Shown here: one piece after another, positions 32,580 through 43,258 of the stretch
How the letters are laid out: the number at the start of each line of letters is the position of its first letter
Numbering within the stretch: position 1 is the stretch's first letter
Source of the DNA: Tetrapyrgos nigripes
Lineage: Eukaryota > Basidiomycota > Agaricomycetes > Agaricales > Campanellaceae
Length of the DNA: 64,000 bases
Assembly (NCBI GenBank): GCA_013368315.1
Contig: JAACJM010000136.1
Location: 62,001-126,000, forward strand
Reading direction: 5' to 3'
Program-made: the position numbers and the translations under genes
Notes under the pieces: generated by a model
Database searches by the model: none
What the model saw: only the letters and a program-made list of their open reading frames with translations
Told to the model about the DNA's origin: nothing

Positions 32580-33572
32580 CCAGGAGGGATTTTCTTGAAC
32601 TGTCATACTTCCCACATTAATGTAGGCATAAATCCATAGTTAAGTTTGAATGGTGCAAAACCTGTGGTTGCACTGATGGCTGAGTTAATTGCGAATTCAA
32701 TAATTGGGCATTTGATCAACCAGTTGCGTTGATCAGGGCATACTGAGGAATGGCAGATCTGATTGATGTTGTGATTTGCTCATTCAGTAATTCCATCAGT
32801 TTGTGGGTGGAACGAAGTAGATATTAAGAGTTTTGTGCCAAGGATCTGGTGTAATTCCCTCCAGAACGTAGCCATAAATTTCAGATCTCGGTTGCTGACA
32901 ATGGATTCTGGTAGTCCATGTAATCATACAACTTCTCAGATATAAATGTGTGTGAGTTCCATGCTGTGTTCATTGTATGGATAGGGATCAGGTGTACTTG
33001 GGACATGAGCCTGCAGATGACTATCCAAATGTAGTTTTTGCCATTGATTTCCAGAAACAGTCCAATGGAATCCATACCAATGGACTCCCAGGGCCTGGTT
33101 GGTATTGGGAGGGGATGGAGTTTCCCTGCTGGCTTCTGGTACTCTGCTTTTGAGCGATTGCAGATTTCACACATTCTGGAAAATATGGCTGTCATACCGT
33201 GGATCTTTGGCCACCAATACCAGCATCTAATGTAGTCCGCTGTGCGCTGTGGTCTGTAATGTCTGACTACGAGATGTCCCTCAATGAACTCATTCCTTTA
33301 GGTGCTGCAGGTATACAGAGGACAGTTTCCTGTGCTAAGTTCTTTGACCAGATTAATCCATGGATCATTTCAAACCGTGGGTGATCCTTGGGGTTCTTGA
33401 TGATTTTTGAGAAGTCTGGGTCCAACTTATATGCTACCTTGATGTCTTCAACAAATTTCAAATTGCATAAATCCTGTCCTGATGCTTGTGAATTGACTAC
33501 TGTTGGATTGAATTGGTGTGGTGGAATTTCCTCAGGCTTCTCATCTTCTTTTGCTGCCTCCAACTCCTCCAC
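32580..33572 (-). pseudogene. Gypsy integrase N-terminal and core region
   Basis: Fragments read CEICNRSKAEYQKPAGKLHP (zinc-binding end), WESIGMDSIG with the first catalytic Asp, NRDLKFMATFWRELHQIL in place of the usual SDRD block, and FHPQTDGITE with the catalytic Glu, followed by FAINSAISATTGFAPFKLNY. Upstream (33572-33267) is the spacer between RNase H and integrase. Several frameshifts and a stop after GITE break it. Confidence 0.8.
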
Positions 33573-33617
33573 TTCTATGTCTTGTTTTTCCCTTCTTTCT
33601 TTCAGGTGTTGGGATTC

Positions 33618-34247
33618 TCATAATGCCATGACTTGCTCGTATAGTGCTTTGATTTCTTCTTTTCGTCCTATTGGTAAGTCTTCCCCTTCCCTGTCTAATT
33701 GTATATCTACTGAAACATATGCATGGGGCAGATGTCTCTCTTTAGGTGTGTCTGTAGAATAATATCTTGATAGGGCATCCACTACTTTGTTGCTGATGCC
33801 TTGGATAAACATGATGTTGAAGTCAAATCATGAAAGGTATTCCATCCAGTGCTTTTGTTGGCTAGGTAATCAGTGTTGGGTTTTGAAGAATTGGAGGGCT
33901 TCATGATCTGATACTATAAGTTTGTCTTCCCATTCTAGTTTGGCGATGAACTGGCTGTATTCCAGTGTTTCTTCATCATGGGATCCATAGCCTTCACTTC
34001 TCTCCTCCCATGTATCTGGGAGTGAATTGAGTGTTTGGTAAGCATGTATGGATTCGTTGGGTTCATCCTCAGATTTTACATTGTGGAATTCTTCTTCATC
34101 TTCCAAGTCTGATACTTCTTGTAGTGGTGGTGGTTCCACAGAGTCTTCAAATAGCTCCTCCTTTACAATTGCAAATTGCTCTATTAGGGCACTCATGTTT
34201 GGTTCTAAGTCAGGTTTAGCCAGCAGAGTCATTTGTTCATAGCTCAT
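33618..34247 (-). pseudogene. Gypsy linker fused to an RNase H remnant (reverse transcriptase missing)
   Basis: An acidic stretch (EELFEDSVEPPPLQEVSDLE) typical of the gag-protease linker leads within 60 residues to the RNase H end: EDKLIVSDHEALQFFKTQH, a broken SQQKHWMEYLS, then NVMFIQGISNKVVDALSRYY. About 400-500 residues of protease, reverse transcriptase and most of RNase H are gone, so an internal deletion joined the two. Confidence 0.75.
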
Positions 34248-34527
34248 TCCGAATGCTTCATCTCATCAACAACCATGTAATATTGTCTGGCATAGGGGTC
34301 CTCCTCTTCAGATTCTTCACCTGAATCTTAGGACTCATCATGATACCCCCCTGATGTCTCCACATTAGCTCCAAATTGCTCCATATCAGTGTCTGATGAT
34401 TCGTTTTCCTCTAGAATCCTCACCATTCACACTCCTTCTTGACAATTAGGGCATTCTGGGTTGTTTGCAAAGTGGCCTTTTTGTCCACATGAGAAGCACA
34501 ATCAATCTTTTCCTTTTACTGAAACGT

Positions 34528-36164
34528 TGATATACCATACAAAATCGCAGTATACATACTTGGATTTTGGTTCATAATATCAGTTTTGACGTTCTTTAAA
34601 GGGAATAAGAGGACTAGGGTGAGCCCTGAACTGCTAGTTAATACCTAGCAGGACTAAGAAAACAACAGTACAATAATATTAAGTGCTTACAAATGGAGAA
34701 ACAACTCATTCTAAGTACTATGATAGATATGTATGAGTTGGGAGTTTTAATAGCAGACCCAGCAAATGATAAAGATAGTCTATAAAGGCTTTTGAATCCT
34801 ATTATAATGACTAGAACCGCTAGCATGATCCAAAGGGACAGTGAAATGCGAGGTAGCCCCTATTCACGGGCATAGGAACACATAAGCAACACAATCCTTG
34901 GCTGAAAGGTCGCTCAGAGAAGACAGCGCTAAGATCAGACATGCAGACAATCACACTAGGTCTGGATCTATGTATTGGTAAAACCCATAGTACTAAAACA
35001 GCTTCGAGGGAATCTTAAGTATCTGTAAAAGGTATATATGGACAAAAGTAGGACAAAGTATATATGTACAGGATCCCAGAGAGTTCAGCTATCCATTGGT
35101 ATAGAGGGGATAGTGGACAGGCATCTCTACACAGAGATATGAGGGACAGAAGCGCTAAGTCACAATACATCTGAATGATTGGAATACAACCCAAACAGGT
35201 AATGTTATTTCTGGATAAGGATAAATCCATCAGTAATCGTCTAGCTAGGCGTTGAAAGCATTGAGGAAGGAATAAGTATGCAAACAGGACTGCAGAAGAG
35301 CTGGACTTGTATGTAGGACTCAGTAGTAGACTGCTGGCAATACATAGAACGTGAATAAAGGAAAGGAGAACTGAACGGAATAAAGAAACTATGAGAAAAC
35401 CCTATGCCCCTAGCATAAGGACACGTATGAAGGACCTAGCAGTCATAAGTGGAGTGTTCTGAGTCATAGATGCGATGCTCGCTAACCAGGACGGTACACG
35501 AAAACACCAGACAGCTTACAAAGGGAACTGAAGAAAGTTCCTACGAATATTTAGATAATATTGCACAGTTTCTGTATACCCTAATAAGCAAGTCTTTATT
35601 ATGAGGAAATAGGTAGAACTTGCTAGCAGACTTTTCGATTTGTTTTATATTTTCTCTACGTACCTTTTAGCAGACCTCAAAAAGAAATAGATAACTGTAT
35701 AGTTGTAGCTGCGAGTAGTATAAAAGGACCAGATATTACAAGTAGCTACCCAAGCCACGTACTGTAGAGTATCAGATCTTGCTAGCAATAGTAGAGGACA
35801 TGAAACATGGACTAAAGCTTCTAAACAAACTTAACTGCACTCATTATGAGTATAAACATTGTGTTGGAGATAATAGAGTTTTAAAATTGAACATCTTCAG
35901 GGTTATAACTGTGATCTTTGTGTTGACCTTCTGGTCTATTAAGTGTTGATTTTAAGGCAACTGTGGCCTACAAGTGTTTGATTTTAGGTGTTAAACTTGT
36001 GTTTATTGTGTCACGTGCTAAGTGCTAACTTCATTGAAAAACGCTGATCAAAAGTACTTATAGTACAAGTAAACTGGGAGTTTGAACACTCATCTCATTT
36101 ATGTTTGTATACGGTTTTGTGTTTGGGTGCAGTTCCTAGTGCTTAATTACAAAAACCACCTATT
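34528..36164 (-). mobile_element. LTR-like sequence, copy B, nested in the gypsy element
   Basis: This 1,637-bp non-coding insertion separates gag from the zinc knuckle of the gypsy element. It is the inverted counterpart of 11061-12775. AACGT flanks it on both sides (34523-34527, 36165-36169), a candidate 5-bp target duplication. On the minus strand it runs from AATAGGTGG to GTATATCA. With the duplication removed, gag and knuckle become adjacent, which supports a later insertion. Confidence 0.65.
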
Positions 36165-36179
36165 AACGTGTGGGCATTG

Positions 36180-37280
36180 GTTGCAGCAATCTTGGTCTTG
36201 CTTTGATAGGCATTGATGTTGATTTTTGTTGTCTCTGGGCCATTGATCTCAATGTTGTCAGTCTCCTGGAGCTTTATCCTGATCCTTCCAAGGGCAATCC
36301 TGTTGCTCTCACATTCTTGCATGATCTACCACTTGATTGCGTTCCTTTTTTATGATTAGTAAGTGTTTAGGCTTTTGGCATCCCCTCAGTTCAGTGCTAA
36401 CATCATTGTAATGGTAGAATCAGTTGGCTTCCTGCCCTTCCTCATAACAGATAGCACAGGTCATTATTCTGTAGACCAATGAGCATTTTGTGGTGATTCC
36501 TGTGTCAGTTATTTGTCTTTATAGCCAATCTGGGAATCTTCTTAGGAGGTGCAGCTTGAATCTGTACTCGTCTGGTGGTGTCGGCATGCATTCTGCATAG
36601 TGTACCAGATTCCCAAAGAACTCCTGTGATTTTCCTTTTTCATTGTATTTGACTTCAATATACCAGTTAGCAAGTTGATAGACTGCTGTAAGCACAATGA
36701 AACGAAAATATAGTCCTTTGAATACTTCCATGAACGTTTGTTGATAGGTATTGGGGTTTGCAAACTCTGTGTATCCTGGATGGGGTTGATCTATATTTGT
36801 TTGATACCACTGTCTTGCTGAACCTTTAAGGTGGGCAGCAAGTACTGCTGTATGCAGGCAGTTGTCCTCTGTAACCTCCAATTCTCCCCATTCATTGCTG
36901 TTTTTGGTTCTCCAAATATTCCTTGGGTTTCTAGAAGTCCTACCACAGAGGTAATCCATTCTTCTATGATAATTATACTATTCTCACCCTCATATGCCTT
37001 AAATTTGGGTAATGCAGCCACCAGATTCTTGCAGGTCTTCTCACATATAATTTCCATCTAATCATTTTGGCAATGCATTCAAACACTCTATTCTGCAGGT
37101 CATAGATAGGACTTGGTTGCAGGTCATCATTGACATTCTGGGGTATATCATTAAATGGTGTGGCACTATGGCATCACTTCTTCCAGTCTGCATCTGAATT
37201 GTTGTCCTCATGTTGTGGTAAAATTTTTGAGGTTGACATAAGTTAACTTGGCCTTTAAGAGGCCTCATAATTAACAATAC
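36180..37280 (-). pseudogene. Gypsy gag remnant
   Basis: Minus-strand frames give the capsid-like pattern PKFKAYEGENSIIIIEEWIT, then LKGSARQWYQTNI and FMEVFKGLYFRFIV, KGKSQEFFGNLVHYAECMP and FKLHLLRRFPDWL, ending near 36180 with IAATNAHT. These match the fungal Ty3/gypsy gag (capsid) layout. The zinc knuckle CFSCGQKGHFANNPEC follows only beyond the nested insertion, near 34505-34455, with an in-frame TGA just before it. Confidence 0.75.
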
Positions 37281-38800
37281 CCATGATATTGACATGTAGC
37301 TCACTGTTAACACCACAACAAAAATATTGCATATCCACCCAAGATTTATACAAAAAGAAAAAGAGCAAGTATGAGTACATACAATTTACTGTGGAGGATA
37401 ATGAAGAAAAATGTGGGGAGAGCAATGTATGGCAGGGATGCAAAAGGTGACCAGTTGGAGAAAAGTAAGAGAGCAGCTTTGGGCAGAGACAAGTGTCAAT
37501 GCTGTAGCCTTAGGTGTTCATGCTGGTGATAAACAGGCAGCAGCCAATCAGAGTATACTTGAAGTTTATCAAGCACGGACAAACAGTTGTCTTTTGTAGG
37601 GTAGATTCTAGGTTCATTCCAAGCCCTTCTCTGATTGGCTGGATTTGTTTGCAGCACTTTATTGTTTGTCATTATTGACATGCCTTCAGACAAGGGGCTT
37701 GCTGCAAAGTTATGTTTTTGAAGGGCTTGTAGGCTGGCTTTCTACCACTTCTCTTCACCCCATTTCCTCCTTCTGGCTGCCTCAATGAAAGGGATGTGGG
37801 CCAATGCTGCATGTGGCAAAGACGAGGCCGCAGGTTTACTTCAGGCTGAATAGCTAGCACCCGCTGGTTGGACCACATTAACAAGAACCTGATCCTCAAT
37901 CTGAAGTTAAGATACTACAGTACAATATAGGGTACAGGTGTTCTTTTTATCCTATTTACTGACATTCCATCCCATCTCCTTAAATGTCCAGCCAATTCCT
38001 GACGTATTGAACTCTTTGATTTGAGGATCACAGCCAGCTCATACCTCCTAACCCATCCCATCCCTATCTGACGTTGTTACAATACATCTGTACTCAATCC
38101 CATTGTTCCTCCCATTATTCCTTCACACCAAAACTCAGACTTGGACCTTAGGAGTATCATAGTGTCATAATGGTGCCAATGTGCTATACTTGTAGAATCA
38201 TCTGTAGACAGAGATTCAGTTAGCTAGCAAGATAAACAGACAGACAAAGAAAAAGAAGGCACAAGAAAGAGAAAAAGAGACAAACCCGGTCCATGATTGT
38301 CTAAAAGACATGAGACATGTATTCCTGAAACCCTCATATCTGTCTCAAAACCCTCACCATGATGACTCTCCAAGTTGGTTGACCAAATGTGGTGGAAAGA
38401 GTGTTAAGCGAGAGCTTCACCAAGAGTGTGGCCAGTAATCCAGATCATTGAGTGGGGGTAGAGAAGGGTTAGGTTGTTGTAGAGGTTCTGCAGATGATGT
38501 GTCAATGGAAAAGAGACGAAGAGACAGACAGAGCTAAATGAAGAAATCAACTTGCTGACCCAACACTATGAAACAAAATTTCCTCTGTTAACACCTCCTC
38601 CAGACATCCCTGCCTACACACAAAACTTCCTTCCATATTATTAAGCCCAACAGACAAACCATACTCCAAGTCGGTCCTACTCTAGCACAACAACATGAAA
38701 ATAACAAAATGTTGCTTAATCTGTCTTTTTCTTTATTGTTGGGCCTCTGCTGATCCAGAGGCACCTTTGATGGTTAGGATGAGGAGTTCAGAGGTGGAGG
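37281..38800. other. Repeat-rich, no gene seen
   Basis: The region contains short repeat R2 at 37793-37829. The rest is A/T-rich with no supported frame. It may hold the decayed 5' LTR of the gypsy element, but no matching partner was found on the other side. Confidence 0.4.
37793..37829 (+). repeat. Dispersed short repeat R2, copy 2
   Basis: GATGTGGGCCAATGCTGCAT followed by GTGGC and GAGGCC, matching 24238-24272. Confidence 0.5.
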
Positions 38801-38807
38801 GGTAGGT

Positions 38808-38939
38808 TTAACCATCAGGGCCTGTAGATGCAATGTTTGTTGAAGAGACAAAGACATGGCCATGGAAGCCATTGACATCAGGTTCCCAGCCATAGGGGAA
38901 GGTAGAGTTGAGGTTTAATTCTGGGCTGAGGTCATATAA
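38808..38939 (-). pseudogene. ATG15-like vacuolar lipase, single-exon scrap
   Basis: An exon preceded by a good acceptor (TTTCCAG at 38940-38946) encodes LYDLSPELNLNSTFPYGWEP and GFHGHVFVSS before a stop at 38808. The FPYGWEP, then GHVFVS arrangement is that of ATG15, the class-3 lipase that breaks down autophagic bodies in the vacuole. The catalytic GHSLGG region and the rest of the enzyme are absent. The tail after FVSS (TNIASTGPDG) does not match the family. Assignment from one exon, so only moderately sure. Confidence 0.5.
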
Positions 38940-39083
38940 CTGGAAAGGAGAACCAGTTAGTAAGAGTTGAGTATGAGTGAGAAGAGAAAGGAAAGATAGA
39001 TATGAAGACAAAGAAAAATACACAGCCACACAGATAAAATCAGTCCAAACCTGTGTATCAGATGGATAGACAGGACTGTTTAA

Positions 39084-39145
39084 GCATAGCCACAAGCAGA
39101 AGTCAAGTGTAATAAACTCAACCTCATTTCATTTGGCCTTGTAAC
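39084..39145 (-). repeat. Dispersed short repeat R1, copy 3
   Basis: Minus-strand GGTTACAAGGCCAAATGAAA, then TGAGGTTGAGTTTATTACAC. It shows CpG-to-TpG changes relative to copy 2 (ACGAGGCCG against ACAAGGCCA). Confidence 0.55.
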
Positions 39146-39679
39146 CCATGCCACCTATGTCACTCAACATCTTTGCTTGCTCAGAACACTGCTGCCAGAT
39201 GAAATTCTCAAGTAATCCTGTCATACTTTTTGGCCTTTGACACAAAACCAAGAACTCTGAAAGATTGTTGGGCAGTGGTAGGATGAGTGCTCCAGGCATA
39301 TCTCAAATCAATGCTCGTTACTGCTTTCAAGTAGTTTTTGGCACTCATCCTCAATGTCTCTTTTTCTGTTGGCACCCTTATCCCTATTTCAAATCTGGCA
39401 TTCCATCACCCCAAATACCTCCTAGCTCAGCCTCTCTCATTCCAAACACTTCAAAAAATACACAAAAATTCTTTGTGATCTTTCTGACCCTTGGTTGGGT
39501 GTCAAAGTGTGCATTCTTAGTGGTGTTGCTGACCTGAACACGTACAATACTCCCTTTTTCTCATTCCTTATCACATAACTCCTTACCCTGCTATACCTAT
39601 GCTATACCATCATTGTTCTAGCATATACTGTATTAAGTACATCAAGTTTTGTACTAGGTACATTGTAATAATGAAGGTT
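39146..39679. other. No gene seen
   Basis: A/T-rich sequence; the open frame at 39265-39537 has no recognisable content. Confidence 0.4.
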
Positions 39680-42650
39680 CTACTCTGCAATTGCTCCTGT
39701 TGTGAGCTCATCACCTCTGCCCAATGACCCATCTCCTTCAATATCTATGAAGTTATTAGAGTCAAGGGGCATCTCCTTAGTGCTGTTGAAGATGGTGTCT
39801 GTGGTGAGGCATGTGGTATGATCATATTCAGACTCCCCTTCATCTTTGCTCTCACCATCATCTCCTTCTCCAGCACTGACATCCTTCTTTTTCCTTGCAT
39901 ATTTCTTCACCAGATTACCCAACAGATATGAATTAGTGTTCTTGTCGAATGCCATCAGCCTGATATAATGCTGGAAATTACTATTGGCCCAAATCTCCAC
40001 CCTTGCACTTAGACATCTATGACAGCAGATTGTTGGGTAGGATTTTTCACATTGGTGCACTGTTTTGTGGGTATGAAATGCTCTTGCCCTGACAGTCGAT
40101 GTATGCCTATTCTTTCCTCACATCCTCTTCGAAAGCTACCTCCTTATGGTGTTGTTACACTGTGAACAAGTATATAGATGGTTGTTGTAATACTTGTAGG
40201 GTCTGTGCACAATAAATCTGTAAATGGTATGATTGCTTGGCAGAATTTAGGTTATAGGCATACATTGTTGGGGTTAGCAGAGTGATTGTATGAGTGTGAT
40301 GATCAGGAAGTGTGATTAGCTCAGCTGAATAGAGCTTCAAACTCGATTGTTAGTTGGTTTGATACTTAGAATGTTGATTTGATGAAGGAAAAAGAGATAA
40401 AATTGGTAAAAACTAAGTAAAAACTAAGAATAAAAGTGTAGCTACGTGGTGGTAGGTAAACAAGAATAACAGGCTGGAATCTTTGCAGTAGACTCCAGTT
40501 TTTATACATGAGAATTGAGTATGTAATATATACAAAAGAAATAATGTCCCCCTTTCCTCGCATCTTCATTGGATGGCCTATTCACTAACTGTTCTCATGA
40601 TCATGTCCTTCTGACCTCTTATTCAGGTAACTCAGTCACTGGTCCATGTGTCTTCCATAGGTTTCTCCATTGTATACTGTGATCAGCCATACTTACCCAT
40701 CATGTATTTATTTTTGTGCAGACATGTACTGCCAGATTAACATGACAGTATTGTGGAAACATGGTGCTAAGTTGTCAAGAACTGTCAGGATCACCAAAAT
40801 AGTTGGCCACAAGATGGGACACATCATGAAGGGCTTCAATCAATGCTGAGCCCTTGTAAATGATGTACTCAATGGTGATGCTGTTACCATCTGCAATGAA
40901 GATGCACTGCAAGAGACATGAGGTGAGTTCTGGGACACTAGCAACATCTAGCAGAGATATACTAACTTTGAACCAGAAATTGAGTCTTTCAAGGTACAAG
41001 TCTGCTGCTATCTATTTTCCTGCCTCCCCAGACTGGTTCACGAACCATGCACACTCCAAAGGTTTCTCAAGCTCAGGAGGTGTCTCATACTTCAGCCAAA
41101 TCAACACCTCAATGCATTCCCAGGCATAATTGTGCTGTCCACATCCTTGAAACACCAGCACCCAGAACTTCAACACACAGCAAACACAACCCAGATCCCC
41201 TTCTTTGACGGCGGCCTCAAACTCCAAGAAGATCAAGGCATCATGAATAAAGTAAATTGACTGAGCATTCCAATCATTTCTTTTGTTCTTTTCTTTGTCT
41301 GCCATCTGGGTAGTCATGTATTACTGACAAATGGTTTTTGCAGTCTGCAGTAATTCCTCAAAGCTCAGTCTCCAAGACTCAAGATCCTTCCAGGAGCAAA
41401 ATCCTTGCACAATCCTGGCAGTTCAATAAATTGGTGAGTACTAGGTTGTTCCCAACAAAAGGTAACTTACATGGCAGTATGACAGAGCTGAGCAACTAGA
41501 GAATGCTGAATCAAGGACTTTGCAGCAGCATAGTTTGGTTTGCTGTCATCCCAAACTCGCTTGAGGAATTGCTTGTGATGTCTGAGGGAAGCAGGGTCTT
41601 CAATGGGGTCATGATCATATGTGTCACCTGTAGTGTGTAGTACCACAAAGCACTCATCTCTTCAGTGAAGTCCAGGCATTCAAATGTCATGGGCTCATTT
41701 GTCCTCTCTTGCTTTGCCTTCCTGATCAAACTCATGGTAAGCCAATCCCCTTGATGTATCCTGACATTTCTGACCCATTCTTCTTCTGTCTGCCTTGACC
41801 TTTTCCACATCTCCTCATTTATCTTTGATTGCCCCCTTTTAGATCCCTCATTGACATCAAACACTCTGAACAGGCAAGTAGTCATCTTTTTCAGAGAGAG
41901 CAGTCAGTCTTTAGGCATAAGTTTCTCCACCTTCTCAGCCACTTCTTTGCACCCTTCCCATTTCTTGCTCCCAGGACAGTGATTCAGCCAGTCAAACAAG
42001 TGTACCATGAAGTCTGAGTCATCCCAAGTTGGTACTATGTCCTCCCAAAAGTCTGCCTGTGCTTGCTGACCTCTAAACTCTTGTTTCTTCTGCAGGTTTA
42101 GCACTTCATCACAATGGCAATAACAGCACTTTTGGTGGCATGCAGCATTGTGCTTTTGTTGGTGAGTCTCTGCTCTAATTTTTGGAGATAAATGTTTATG
42201 TTGTCATAGATAATCAAGTATAGCATATTCACCATCAGGTTAACAGCTATGGAGATGGCATCATTGGAGAGCTGCTCCTTTAGCCACTCAATGGTAGATG
42301 CTGAAACACATAGCCCAACATTACTGAGCATGTACAACACTCAGTAATTTGTCCTGTTAGTGAGCAAGAAGATGCTGAGGATTAGAGGAAGCAGATTAGT
42401 GGCACAATTGCAGACGAAGACAAGCATTGAGATTGTGATGACAATTACCTTCATGTACATGCTTGTGAGTATGTTTATTTGGGTCAAAGTTCAATACTCA
42501 CTGCATCCACAGATTGCAAAAAACCTTTGTCTTTCTCGGCAGACTGTTGACTTGGATCTGGCTCCTCTGAGGACTCTTCTCCAGAGTCAATTGCATTCAT
42601 TTCCATGTCTGAGTCTGTCTCCAAGTCAAGGCCCCTCATTTTCCCCTCTC
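39680..42650 (-). pseudogene. DUF6589 domain protein, broken
   Basis: Minus-strand pieces keep the order of the DUF6589 family, large multi-copy mushroom proteins thought to derive from transposons. They are: GLCVSASTIEWLKEQLSNDA with IIYDNINIYLQKLEQRLTNK (42310-42140), an aromatic segment (ADFWEDIVPTWDDSDF, about 42050), a block with RNVRIHQGDWLTMSLIRKAK (about 41770-41710), and HDALIFLEFEAAVKEGDLGC then FQGCGQHNYAWECIEVLI (41250-41110). The end is YLERLNFWFK, an intron of about 60 bp, and IFIADGNSITIEYIIYKGSA (about 41000-40850), with an acidic tail at 40060-39680. Frameshifts at about 41900, 41500 and 41010 make it non-functional. The molecular role of DUF6589 is not established. Confidence 0.7.
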
Positions 42651-42654
42651 TAGT

Positions 42655-43258
42655 TTGCTTTTTACAATGATATTTGTTTGGAGAAGGCTAGTCATGAAGG
42701 GTGCATGTTCAGTATATTTCTCCAGTAGTTTGCTGGGTGTGAGTAATGAACAGATTGATGCAGTGGTAAGGCCCTTCACCTTGACCTTCAGAGTCTTGTC
42801 ATTGATTATTCTGTTGCTCTCCTTCAGTATGATGTAGGGTCCACAGGCTGCAGCAATTCTGTGAAGATGAGGGCAGATCTTTTTGTCTTTGTGCCAGATA
42901 TTCCATAGAGTTCATGACACGAACTGCTTGTCTGGATGCAGTAGAGGACCTGCTCACTGTTTTACAGTGGCAATGGGAGTGGTGAAAATGAATTTGAGGA
43001 AGGCTGAGAGACTAAGACTGAGGAAGATCAGGAGCACGAAAATGAGCTGGGCTTTATTGAGGACAGGAAGTTTTTGTGGGCTGGAATCAACTTTTCAGCA
43101 GCTTGTCAGTGCTTCTTGCTCCACTCATGGTGAAGGATTTTTGGAAGTAGCCCCTTTTCAAATTCCTCTGTGACCCAAGGTCACATGTCTGGTCTGCTAT
43201 CCTTTCTGCTCATCTTACTTGACATGTCTTTTGTTACAGTGCTCCAGCATCCATTCAC
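42655..43258. other. Unresolved, probably 5' part of the DUF6589 remnant
   Basis: On the minus strand there are scattered readable words (for example an acidic stretch with DSDMEMNAIDSGEESSEE at about 42600) but many stops. No independent gene is supported. Confidence 0.3.

Larger units (their letters stand above)
31988..37280 (-). mobile_element. Ty3/gypsy chromodomain retrotransposon, defective
   Basis: Minus-strand order is gag (37280-36180), a nested insertion (34528-36164), zinc knuckle (about 34510-34440), acidic linker, the end of RNase H, integrase and chromodomain (stop at 31988). This is the gene order of chromoviruses, the main fungal Ty3/gypsy lineage. No aspartic protease DTG/DSG or reverse transcriptase YxDD is present: sequence passes from the acidic linker straight into the RNase H end. 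Clear flanking LTRs were not identified. All parts have stops and frameshifts, so the element is dead and cannot move by itself. Confidence 0.8.
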
